Below, in pieces: positions 1 through 4,903 of a DNA stretch of 14,411 bases (its first letter is position 1; each line of letters begins with the position of its first letter). Source of the DNA: JAVBOW01 sp031551595 (lineage in GTDB: Bacteria > Bacteroidota > Bacteroidia > Bacteroidales > Rikenellaceae); assembly GCA_031551595.1 (NCBI GenBank), contig JAVBNK010000054.1, positions 1 to 14,411 of the forward strand, given 5' to 3'. Position numbers and translations under genes: made by a program. Under the pieces are notes generated by a model. The model was not told where the DNA came from and ran no database searches. It saw only the letters and a program-made list of their open reading frames with translations.

Positions 1-1
1 C

Positions 2-322
2 GACCTGGCCGCCGGGGCCGTGGACTTCGGTGCGCCGGCCGACCTGGCCCTCACCGCCCGCCCGCAGCCCAACCGGCCCGTCCTGCTGAAGAAATGCCCG
101 TATTTTACAATCAACCTGCTGGAAATCGCGGACTCGGGAGAGCGCGATTACGCCCCGCTGGACTCCTTCGTGGCGTTGGTGTGCCTCGACGGGAGCGTGT
201 CGGTGGACGACGGGCAGGCCGCCTATGCGCTTTCGGCGGGCGAAACAATGCTTATCCCGGCCGTATTGGACGAGGTGACGCTCACCGGGCGGGGCAAGTT
301 GCTTGAAGTGTATATAGAATAA
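2..322 (+). CDS. manA: Mannose-6-phosphate isomerase, class I, C-terminal part (5' end outside window)
   Basis: This is the last 106 codons of a gene entering from the left, with the frame open from base 2 and a TAA stop at 320-322. The enzyme interconverts mannose 6-phosphate and fructose 6-phosphate in the cytoplasm, feeding GDP-mannose and GDP-fucose synthesis. The visible part matches the C-terminal cupin-like barrel of the short class I enzymes. A segment ending KKCPYFTINLLE is followed by SFVALVCLDGSV, then ALSAGETMLIPA, then a short strand ending LLEVYIE. The zinc ligands and catalytic core lie upstream and cannot be checked. The family assignment rests on the 'PYF...L...G.....G.t.liPa' pattern typical of ManA C-termini, so another sugar isomerase cupin is possible but less likely. 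The gene converges on the beta-barrel gene at 488-931. Confidence 0.8.
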   Translation, partial: DLAAGAVDFGAPADLALTARPQPNRPVLLKKCPYFTINLLEIADSGERDYAPLDSFVALVCLDGSVSVDDGQAAYALSAGETMLIPAVLDEVTLTGRGKLLEVYIE

Positions 323-364
323 ATACTCTCGCCCCCCCGCATTGGCCCGCAGGAATCTTCAAGT

Positions 365-404
365 CCGCGGCTGCGTGGGCGGCGACAAAGTCGCCGAGCC
401 GCGG
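365..404. repeat. Long GC-rich hairpin in the convergent gap after manA
   Basis: The outer arms CCGCGGCT (365-372) and AGCCGCGG (397-404) are perfectly complementary. They enclose a second perfect stem, GGCGAC (381-386) with GTCGCC (390-395), around an AAA loop. There is no T-tract next to it, so it is not a classical terminator on either strand. Flanking words recur in two other intergenic regions (near 1573-1614 and 14172-14217), which suggests a degenerate dispersed hairpin element. It could also simply protect or end the manA transcript. Confidence 0.6.
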
Positions 405-440
405 GCATGGAAATAATGCCGGCAATCCCTGAACACACGA

Positions 441-469
441 AAAAGGGCGCCCCGAAAGGACGCCCTTTT
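441..469 (-). terminator. Rho-independent terminator of the beta-barrel gene, possibly bidirectional
   Basis: AAAAGGGCG (441-449) pairs with CGCCCTTTT (461-469), and CC/GG pairing can continue around a GAAA loop at 454-457. Read on the minus strand, the stem ends in a run of five T (positions 444-440), 19 nt past the stop codon of the gene at 488-931. The plus-strand side also has four T, so it may serve manA as well. Confidence 0.8.
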
Positions 470-487
470 CAATATGGCGGAATGTGT

Positions 488-931
488 TTAGAAACGGTAA
501 GCCACGCCGAAGGAGAATTGTGCGCGCGAGCCGTCGCCCAGCACGCCTTTCATTTCGAGGAAACCGGCCACCTTCTGCGAGAAGAGGTACTCGCCGCCCG
601 CGCCGAGGTTCATCGCGAAAGCGCTGTCCGAATGGCCTTCCCATGAGTAGATGCCCACGTTGAAACCAGCCAGGGGATAGAGGTTGAACCTGGGGGCCAG
701 GTTGAACGTGTAGTGTACGTTGGTGTTGATATCGAACCATGTGCCGTTGCCGGGGAAGAAGAAACCGAGTTCGGGCGCCAGGCGGAGGTTGCCGAACGCA
801 TAGGTATAACGTGCCGAAATACCGAATTCATCGCTGAAGTTGAAGCTGCCGCCGATGGTTTGGTTCTGTGCGGAAACATTCGAAGTCGCAAAAACGGCGC
901 AGGCCAGGAGGGCAAAAATGAATTTTTTCAT
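488..931 (-). CDS. Small secreted outer-membrane beta-barrel protein (147 aa)
   Basis: The product starts MKKFIFALLACAVFA and has a clear Sec signal peptide with cleavage predicted after VSA21, before QNQT. The rest alternates aromatic/hydrophobic and polar residues in about eight short strands, for example FGISARYTYAFG, LRLAPELGFFF, FDINTNVHYTF, LYPLAGFNVGIY, AMNLGAGGEYLF and QFSFGVAYRF. It ends in Phe, the usual C-terminal signature for insertion by BAM. This fits the eight-stranded OmpA/OmpX-like 'outer membrane beta-barrel' family found in many copies in Bacteroidales. No function can be assigned. The ATG at 931 was chosen over an upstream in-frame TTG (940) because it gives a standard signal peptide. 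A TATCTTTG box lies about 56 nt upstream and a terminator lies just downstream, so it appears to be monocistronic. Confidence 0.88.
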   Translation of the reverse strand: MKKFIFALLACAVFATSNVSAQNQTIGGSFNFSDEFGISARYTYAFGNLRLAPELGFFFPGNGTWFDINTNVHYTFNLAPRFNLYPLAGFNVGIYSWEGHSDSAFAMNLGAGGEYLFSQKVAGFLEMKGVLGDGSRAQFSFGVAYRF

Positions 932-986
932 AATCGTCAAGTTTAAAGTTAGTTATTGCGGATACAGGTCGTGTCGTCGACCGGGG

Positions 987-994
987 CAAAGATA
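987..994 (-). promoter_or_regulatory. Bacteroidota -7 box for the beta-barrel gene
   Basis: On the minus strand this reads TATCTTTG, an exact match to the TAnnTTTG consensus of the Bacteroidota primary sigma factor. No convincing -33 TTTG lies 19-21 nt upstream, so the call rests on the -7 box and its position. It implies a 5' leader of roughly 50 nt before the ATG at 931. Confidence 0.5.
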
Positions 995-1036
995 AAGCTT
1001 TTTTCCCAAGTCCGGCAGCCTGCGGCCGGTTTTTGT

Positions 1037-1066
1037 TTTGCGGGGAAACCGAATTCGCTATCTTTG
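1037..1066 (+). promoter_or_regulatory. Bacteroidota promoter for the dCMP deaminase gene
   Basis: A -33 TTTG (1037-1040) is followed after 18 nt by TATCTTTG (1059-1066), matching TAnnTTTG. Transcription would begin near 1072, leaving only about 12 nt before the ATG at 1084. That short leader with no Shine-Dalgarno sequence is usual in this phylum. Confidence 0.6.
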
Positions 1067-1083
1067 CGGGATAAAACCTGCTT

Positions 1084-1515
1084 ATGGGGTACCACGAAGA
1101 GAAACAGCGCCAGCTGGATACACGCTACATACGCATGGCCCGCATCTGGGCCGAGAATTCCTACTGCGAACGCCGCAAGGTCGGGGCGCTGATCGTCAAG
1201 GATAAGATGATCATTTCGGACGGCTATAACGGCACTCCTTCGGGTTTCGAGAACGTCTGTGAGGACGACCTGGGCAAGACCAAGCCCTATGTGCTGCACG
1301 CCGAGGCCAACGCCATCACCAAAGTGGCCAAAAGCGCCAACAGCAGCGACGGGGCCACGCTCTACATCACCGCCTCGCCCTGCATCGAGTGCGCCAAACT
1401 GATCATCCAGGCCGGTATCCGCCGGGTGGTCTGGTGCGACAGCTACCACTCGCGCGACGGGCTGGACCTTCTGGAAAAAGTGGGCATCGAGTTAGTGCAG
1501 GTGGATTGCGAATAG
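1084..1515 (+). CDS. dCMP deaminase / ComEB-family cytidine deaminase-like enzyme (143 aa)
   Basis: A zinc-dependent deaminase, most likely converting dCMP to dUMP for dTTP synthesis in the cytoplasm. The catalytic zinc site is complete: H72-A-E74 in the HAEANA motif, with E74 the proton shuttle, and C100-x-x-C103 in SPCIEC. The upstream segment with VGALIVKD and DGYNGTPSGF is characteristic of the deoxycytidylate deaminase/ComEB family, where the NGTPSG loop contacts the nucleotide. At 143 aa it is full length for the bacterial short form. The ATG at 1084 gives the usual N-terminus and sits just after a good promoter. The gene is alone on its strand and converges on tsaE across a repeat-rich gap. 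A guanine or cytosine deaminase is less likely because of the NGTPSG loop. Confidence 0.92.
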   Translation: MGYHEEKQRQLDTRYIRMARIWAENSYCERRKVGALIVKDKMIISDGYNGTPSGFENVCEDDLGKTKPYVLHAEANAITKVAKSANSSDGATLYITASPCIECAKLIIQAGIRRVVWCDSYHSRDGLDLLEKVGIELVQVDCE

Positions 1516-1545
1516 CCCGGCGAAAGGTTATATCTATCGTTTTAT

Positions 1546-1567
1546 GCATTTCGCCAATGCGAAATGC
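1546..1567. repeat. Perfect 9-bp stem-loop downstream of the deaminase gene
   Basis: GCATTTCGC (1546-1554), loop CAAT, GCGAAATGC (1559-1567). It lies 30 nt after the deaminase stop. There is no following T-run, so it is not a standard terminator. It may be the first part of a composite repeat unit ending with the 91-bp repeat at 1639-1729, because a similar hairpin (1756-1776) precedes the second copy. Confidence 0.7.
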
Positions 1568-1638
1568 CGATATCCGCGGCTCGCGCCAAAGGACCCCGGA
1601 CTGCGGGCATGGAATACGATCCTGAAATAAAGAACCCC

Positions 1639-1729
1639 GCCGCAATCGACGCTGCGAGCGAGGGCAGAACCGAGCTTACTTGAGTTATGCCGGGCCGCGG
1701 GGAGGAAACCCATGCATAGCATGGGTAAC
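1639..1729. repeat. 91-bp direct repeat, copy 1
   Basis: Identical to 1840-1930 except at three positions (1646 T/C, 1657 A/G, 1718 A/C), that is 88 of 91 bases, at an offset of exactly 201 bp. It ends with a perfect hairpin, CCCATGC (1709-1715), loop ATA, GCATGGG (1719-1725). One of the three differences falls in the loop and none in the stem. It does not look like a gene: short minus-strand frames cross it, but they only share the repeated segment. I infer an intergenic repeat family of this genome. No transposase is present. Confidence 0.9.
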
Positions 1730-1755
1730 TGAAGCTACAGGGTATTGTAAAGGCT

Positions 1756-1828
1756 GCGATTGCCTGGAGCAATCGCCATCTCCCGCGTCCTGAAATCTTT
1801 GATTTCGTCCCCGTTGCCGCGGGAGATG
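1756..1828. repeat. Two abutting hairpins, the second nested, between the 91-bp repeats
   Basis: The first hairpin is GCGATTGC (1756-1763), loop CTGGA, GCAATCGC (1769-1776). The second begins at the very next base: CATCTCCCGCG (1777-1787) pairs perfectly over 11 bp with CGCGGGAGATG (1818-1828). It contains an inner stem GAAATC (1792-1797), TTT, GATTTC (1801-1806). No T-tract follows on either strand. Three perfect stems in 73 bp imply selection for structure, in DNA or RNA. Confidence 0.8.
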
Positions 1829-1839
1829 AAAAGAGGGTC

Positions 1840-1930
1840 GCCGCAACCGACGCTGCGGGCGAGGGCAGAACCGAGCTTACTTGAGTTATGCCGGGCCGCG
1901 GGGAGGAAACCCATGCATCGCATGGGTAAC
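1840..1930. repeat. 91-bp direct repeat, copy 2
   Basis: Second copy of the repeat at 1639-1729. The terminal hairpin stem is retained (1910-1916 with 1920-1926) and the loop is ATC instead of ATA. The copy ends 22 bp before the left arm of the MITE-like element at 1953. Both copies lie in the same orientation between the convergent deaminase and tsaE genes. Confidence 0.9.
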
Positions 1931-1952
1931 CAAACCGGCGGGGAAGTTAACC

Positions 1953-2120
1953 CTTAGAGGTTGTTTTGAAATTTTGCCGAAGCTATTTTTTGCATCTTTC
2001 AGGTAGATTTTTTCGCCGATTTGCAGGGTCATATCGGGAATATGTGCCAAAAATCGGAGGAAAAAGATGCCGGGAAGAGGCGGAAAAGAGCGAGAGGAAA
2101 ATTTCAAAACAACCTCTAAG
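1953..2120. mobile_element. MITE-like element with perfect 23-bp terminal inverted repeats
   Basis: The left arm 1953-1975 (beginning CTTAGAGGTTGTTTTG) is the exact reverse complement of the right arm 2098-2120. Inside, further complementary blocks share nearly the same axis of symmetry: GCATCTTT (1992-1999) with AAAGATGC (2063-2070), CCGATTT (2016-2022) with AAATCGG (2051-2057), and CATAT (2030-2034) with ATATG (2040-2044) around a CGGGA loop. The whole 168 bp can fold into one long imperfect hairpin. It has no coding capacity, as expected of a non-autonomous miniature transposable element. The arms begin TTAG and end CTAA, so a TA or longer palindromic target duplication is possible but cannot be separated from the arms. 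The parent transposase family is unknown to me. An attenuator-type RNA structure is a less likely alternative. Confidence 0.72.
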
Positions 2121-2127
2121 AGATTAA

Positions 2128-2158
2128 AAAGCCCCGCTTCTTGAACCGGCGGGGCTTT
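2128..2158 (-). terminator. Rho-independent terminator of the porX-tsaE operon
   Basis: AAAGCCCCGC (2128-2137) pairs with GCGGGGCTTT (2149-2158). Read on the minus strand, the stem ends in TTTTT before AATCTC. It lies three bases beyond the tsaE stop codon and 7 bp from the MITE-like element, which therefore did not interrupt it. Confidence 0.88.
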
Positions 2159-2161
2159 CGT

Positions 2162-2578
2162 TTACTCTATCGTGATGGTGCGGGTGCCGTCCGCAAGCAC
2201 CTCGATCGACACCTGCAAGGCATCGTCCGGAAGCAGCGGCTCGATCTTCTCGGGCCACTCCACCAGGCACGGGTCGCCACCGTAGAAATACTCCTCGTAC
2301 CCCATGTCGAAAGCCTCTTCCAGGCGGTCGATGCGGTAGAAGTCGAAGTGGTAGAGCGTCCGGCCGTCGCCCGCGGCATAAGGGTTGACCAGCGCGAACG
2401 TCGGGCTGGACACATCGTCCCGCACCTCCAGCTGCCGGGCGATCTCGCGGATCAGGGTGGTCTTGCCCGCCCCCATCGCCCCGCGGAACGCCACCACGGG
2501 CCGCTCCGCCATCAGTTCGATGATCCTTTCGGCCGCCCCGCCCAGTTCCGCGGGGTCTTTGGCATAGATCGTATCCAC
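2162..2578 (-). CDS. tsaE: tRNA threonylcarbamoyladenosine biosynthesis ATPase TsaE (138 aa)
   Basis: TsaE is the P-loop ATPase that recycles the TsaB-TsaD complex during synthesis of t6A at position 37 of ANN-decoding tRNAs, in the cytoplasm. The sequence shows the family marks in order: Walker A GAMGAGKTT (33-41), SPTF (58-61) after the switch region, the HFDFYR block (77-82), and the EWPEKI block (107-112) typical of YjeE/TsaE. The length is normal. The start is GTG at 2578; no internal Met leaves enough sequence before the P-loop. The gene starts three bases after the porX stop, so the two are almost certainly one operon with coupled translation. This adjacency is, to my knowledge, common in Bacteroidota. 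TsaB and TsaD are not in the window. Confidence 0.93.
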   Translation of the reverse strand: MDTIYAKDPAELGGAAERIIELMAERPVVAFRGAMGAGKTTLIREIARQLEVRDDVSSPTFALVNPYAAGDGRTLYHFDFYRIDRLEEAFDMGYEEYFYGGDPCLVEWPEKIEPLLPDDALQVSIEVLADGTRTITIE

Positions 2579-2581
2579 GGC

Positions 2582-4135
2582 CTAACGCGGTTTAAGCACG
2601 ATGAACGGCACGATCATCTCCTCCATCGAGATGCCGCCGTGCTGGAACGTGTCCTTATAGTAGCGCACGAACTGGTTGGTGTTTGTGGGGTAGACGAAAA
2701 AGTCGTGGTTCGACGCGAACACATAGGTCGACGTGAGGTTGCCCTTGGGCAGCTGGGCCTCCTCGGGCTTGTTGATCACGAACACCTCCCTGGCGTTATA
2801 GTTGAGGTTGCGACCGGTCTTGTAGCGCAGGTTGGGCGATGTTTCGCGGTCGCCCACGATCTTGACCGGATTGTCCACGCGCACGGTGCCGTGGTCGGTG
2901 GTGATGATGACCGTATGGCCTTTTTGCGCCAGCATCCGCAGGATGACCAGCAGCTCGGAGTGCTCGAACCAGCTGTGGGTCAGCGAACGGAAGGCCGCTT
3001 CGTCGATCGTGAGGTCGCGGATGATCTCGGTTTCGGTGCGGGCGTGCGAGAGGATGTCCAGGAAGTTGTAGACGATCACCGAGAAATCGGCGTCGTAGAC
3101 GTGCTGTATGTTGTCGATCAGCTTGCGCCCGGCCTCGGGACGCACCAGTTTGTCGAAGCTGATCTTCAGGTTGCGGTGGTAGGAGGCCATCTGGCGGCGC
3201 AGGAATTCCTCCTCGTACATGTTCTTGCCGCCCTCCTCGTTGTCGTTGAGCCAGCGGTCAGGCATCAGACGGTCGATGGCCAGCGGCATCAGCCCCGCGA
3301 AGATGGCGTTGCGGGCGTATTGGGTGGCCGTGGGCAGGATGCTGCAATAGAAATCCTCGGCGGCGACGGTGAAATCCCCGTTGAGCATGGCGCTGACGGC
3401 GCGCCACTGGTCGTAACGGAAGTTGTCGATCAGCAGCAGGGTGGTCTTGGGGCTATGGTCGAGCACCGGCAGGATATTGGTGCGCATCAGCGTGTGGGAC
3501 ATCACCGGGGTGTGGTCGTCGCGGCGGTTGATCCAGTCGAGGTAGTTGCGGCGCACGAACTTCGCATACTCGTTGTTGGCCTCGTTCTTCTGGTAGAAAA
3601 GGATCTCGCGCACGCTTTCGTCGGTCGTCCCCTCCAATTCCATCTCCCAGCTTATCAGCTTTTTGTAAATATTGATCCAGTCTGCGAACGTTTCGGCCGC
3701 GGCGAACGAGCTGCTGATGGCGCCGAACTGCGAACGGTAGTCGGCCGTGGCCTGCTCGGTCACGAGCTGGCGCTGGTGGAGGTTCTTCTTGATCGACAGC
3801 AACACCTGGCTGGGATTGACGGGCTTGATCAGGTAGTCGGCGATCTTCGACCCGACAGCCTTGTCCATGATGTTCTCCTCCTCGCTTTTGGTGACCATCA
3901 CCACGGGGGTCATCGGGCGCACCTCTTTGATGCGCGGGAGGGTTTCCAGGCCCGTGATGCCCGGCATCATCTCGTCGAGGATCACCAGGTCGAAGTCGTT
4001 GGCCGCGGCCAGTTCGACGGCGTCGTAACCGTTGTTGCAGGTCTCGACCTCGTAACCCTTCTCGCGGAGGAAAAGGATATGGGGTTTGAGGTATTCGATC
4101 TCGTCGTCGACCCAAAGGATTTTGCCGTTGCTCAT
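2582..4135 (-). CDS. porX: PorX-type response regulator with PglZ domain (517 aa)
   Basis: The N-terminal receiver domain (about 1-120) has the acidic pair D10-D11 (WVDDE), the phospho-acceptor D54 (LVILDEMMPG), T82, and K104 in LIKPVNP. A helical linker follows. From about 230 to the end is a PglZ domain of the alkaline-phosphatase superfamily. It has likely metal and catalytic residues at D237 (LLLIDNFR), the Thr of LPTATQ (269/271), D360 and H364 (FLDILSH), D414 and H415 (TTDHGT), and H499. In Porphyromonas and Flavobacterium, PorX pairs with the kinase PorY to control type IX secretion, and the PglZ domain has been reported to hydrolyse small oligonucleotides. Orthologues also occur in relatives without obvious type IX secretion, so the local role is uncertain. 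The ATG at 4135 is preferred over a TTG at 4156 because MSNGKILWVDDE is the standard N-terminus and the -7 box covers the longer start. Confidence 0.93.
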   Translation of the reverse strand: MSNGKILWVDDEIEYLKPHILFLREKGYEVETCNNGYDAVELAAANDFDLVILDEMMPGITGLETLPRIKEVRPMTPVVMVTKSEEENIMDKAVGSKIADYLIKPVNPSQVLLSIKKNLHQRQLVTEQATADYRSQFGAISSSFAAAETFADWINIYKKLISWEMELEGTTDESVREILFYQKNEANNEYAKFVRRNYLDWINRRDDHTPVMSHTLMRTNILPVLDHSPKTTLLLIDNFRYDQWRAVSAMLNGDFTVAAEDFYCSILPTATQYARNAIFAGLMPLAIDRLMPDRWLNDNEEGGKNMYEEEFLRRQMASYHRNLKISFDKLVRPEAGRKLIDNIQHVYDADFSVIVYNFLDILSHARTETEIIRDLTIDEAAFRSLTHSWFEHSELLVILRMLAQKGHTVIITTDHGTVRVDNPVKIVGDRETSPNLRYKTGRNLNYNAREVFVINKPEEAQLPKGNLTSTYVFASNHDFFVYPTNTNQFVRYYKDTFQHGGISMEEMIVPFIVLKPR

Positions 4136-4153
4136 GGGGAATTTTTTAGACTG

Positions 4154-4161
4154 CAAAGGTA
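4154..4161 (-). promoter_or_regulatory. Bacteroidota -7 box for porX-tsaE
   Basis: On the minus strand this reads TACCTTTG, an exact TAnnTTTG match, 18 nt upstream of the porX ATG at 4135. No clear -33 TTTG sits at the right distance. Its position argues against the upstream TTG start at 4156, which overlaps it. Together with the HU promoter it defines a divergent, AT-rich regulatory region (4136-4373). Confidence 0.55.
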
Positions 4162-4292
4162 GTCATTTCAGAACACAACGTAAAACTCCCCGGATTATTT
4201 TGCACCGGTAACACAAATCGTTCGGATCGTGCCAAAAAAATAAAAAATGATGGTTTTTTCGGGCCTATTTCACAAAAAAACGCGCAAAACCA

Positions 4293-4322
4293 TTGGACTC
4301 AACAAATAATAGATTATATTTG
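4293..4322 (+). promoter_or_regulatory. Bacteroidota promoter for the HU gene
   Basis: TTG (4293-4295), a 19-nt spacer, then TATATTTG (4315-4322), an exact TAnnTTTG match. The region upstream (about 4225-4290) is strongly A/T-rich with A- and T-tracts, suggesting a strong promoter with UP-like sequence, as expected for an abundant nucleoid protein. The leader would be about 45 nt and AT-rich. Confidence 0.72.
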
Positions 4323-4373
4323 CAACTCGTTTGCGGAGGAAATGATTTAACAAACTATTAAAATTATTTGGAT

Positions 4374-4655
4374 ATGACAAAGGCTGACATCGTTAACGAA
4401 ATTGCAAAAAGCACCGGCGTAGAAAAAGTACAGGTGCAGCAGATCATTGAAGCTTTCATGGAAAGCATCAAGGATTCGATGACCAACAAAAACAACGTGT
4501 ATCTGCGCGGCTTCGGCAGCTTCATCATCAAGAGGCGCGCGACCAAAGTGGCCCGCAATATTTCGAAAAACACCACCATCACCATCCCCGCGCATAACAT
4601 CCCCGCATTCAAACCTGCGAAGAGTTTTGCCGTGAAGGTGAAAAACGCTAAATAA
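4374..4655 (+). CDS. HU/IHF-family nucleoid DNA-binding protein (93 aa)
   Basis: A small dimeric DNA-bending protein that compacts the nucleoid. The sequence has the family's N-terminal helical part MTKADIVNEIAKSTG, the hallmark GFGSF (46-50), and a basic beta arm followed by a KPAK segment near the C-terminus. The arm tip usually reads RNPxTGE; here it is RNISKNTTITIPAHN, so the intercalating proline comes in a different context. I recognise this as the usual Bacteroidota HU variant rather than a defect. ATG 4374 was chosen over TTG 4368 because MTKADI is the standard start. A strong promoter lies just upstream. Two short gaps downstream lead to a basic microprotein and RNase G, an order I recognise from other Bacteroidales. 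Confidence 0.95.
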   Translation: MTKADIVNEIAKSTGVEKVQVQQIIEAFMESIKDSMTNKNNVYLRGFGSFIIKRRATKVARNISKNTTITIPAHNIPAFKPAKSFAVKVKNAK

Positions 4656-4678
4656 TTCACCACCTAAAGGAACAAACC

Positions 4679-4771
4679 ATGCCAAGCGGAAAGAAGAGAA
4701 AGAGGCATAAAATGGCTACCCATAAGCGCAAAAAACGCCTGCGCAAGAACCGTCACAAAAAGAAAAAGTAG
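4679..4771 (+). CDS. AURKAIP1/COX24-domain basic microprotein (30 aa), probable small-subunit ribosomal protein
   Basis: This 30-codon frame (ATG 4679, TAG 4769) encodes a peptide that is more than half Lys and Arg, beginning MPSGKKRKRHKMATHKRKKR and ending in KKKK. The K-R-K-R-x-K-M ... H-K-R-K-K-R-L-R-K-N-R pattern is that of the COX24 domain. That domain is shared with the mitochondrial ribosomal protein mS38 (AURKAIP1) and the mycobacterial ribosomal protein bS22. I infer that it binds rRNA in the 30S subunit. It lies 23 nt after the HU stop and 26 nt before a good terminator, so it is probably cotranscribed with HU. It is below the usual size cut-off for gene prediction and easily missed. 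Confidence 0.85.
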   Translation: MPSGKKRKRHKMATHKRKKRLRKNRHKKKK

Positions 4772-4797
4772 GTAGCTTTTTTATGTAACCGTAACTT

Positions 4798-4830
4798 AAA
4801 ACCTAAAGAGCGTTGCGTTCTTTAGGTTTT
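4798..4830 (+). terminator. Rho-independent terminator after HU and the microprotein
   Basis: AAACCTAAAGA (4798-4809) pairs with TCTTTAGGTTT (4819-4829), and the pairing can continue through CG/CG to a TTG loop. It is followed by a run of T up to 4834. It should end the HU-microprotein transcript before rng, implying that rng relies on read-through or on a weaker promoter in the next 70 nt. Confidence 0.9.
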
Positions 4831-4855
4831 TTTTAAAAAGGAACAGGCCCTTCGT

Positions 4856-4890
4856 GAACGACCGGTATCCCGGCGCTCACGGAGTCGTTC
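4856..4890 (+). promoter_or_regulatory. Stem-loop in the 5' leader of rng
   Basis: GAACGAC (4856-4862) is complementary to GTCGTTC (4884-4890), ending 13 nt before the rng ATG. The loop contains the self-complementary words CCGG (4862-4865 and 4870-4873). CGTGA (4853-4857) and TCACG (4877-4881) offer a competing pairing. No TAnnTTTG box is visible here. A role in control of rng is inference, by analogy with 5'-UTR autoregulation of RNase E in enterobacteria. Confidence 0.4.
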
Positions 4891-4903
4891 CATTATATAT
4901 GCC

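Noticed and set aside
358..366. TTCAAGTCC here and at 14172 resembling a tRNA T-loop, hinting at a tRNA or attachment site
   Set aside because: No acceptor, anticodon or T-stem pairing can be formed around either site, and no integrase is present.
1756..1828. Retron-like msr/msd structure suggested by the abutting hairpins
   Set aside because: No reverse transcriptase or flanking a1/a2 pairing is seen; the surrounding genes are housekeeping.
1534..1923. Two minus-strand frames of about 62 codons with a shared segment containing GFLPAARHNSSKLGS
   Set aside because: The shared peptide is just the 91-bp DNA repeat read in the same frame (offset 201 bp, a multiple of three). The frames differ outside it and have no start context or known domain. 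The DNA hairpins explain the conservation better.
1516..2161. Possible CRISPR array, because of spaced repeats
   Set aside because: There are only two repeat copies, each 91 bp, with a 110-bp structured interval and no cas genes. This does not fit a CRISPR layout.
4136..4156. Longer PorX start at TTG 4156
   Set aside because: The TTG overlaps the -7 promoter box, and the ATG at 4135 gives the standard receiver N-terminus.
2141..4162. A 673-codon open frame on the plus strand opposite porX and tsaE
   Set aside because: It is the complement of two well-supported genes, begins inside their terminator, and shows only the low-complexity composition of an antisense shadow.
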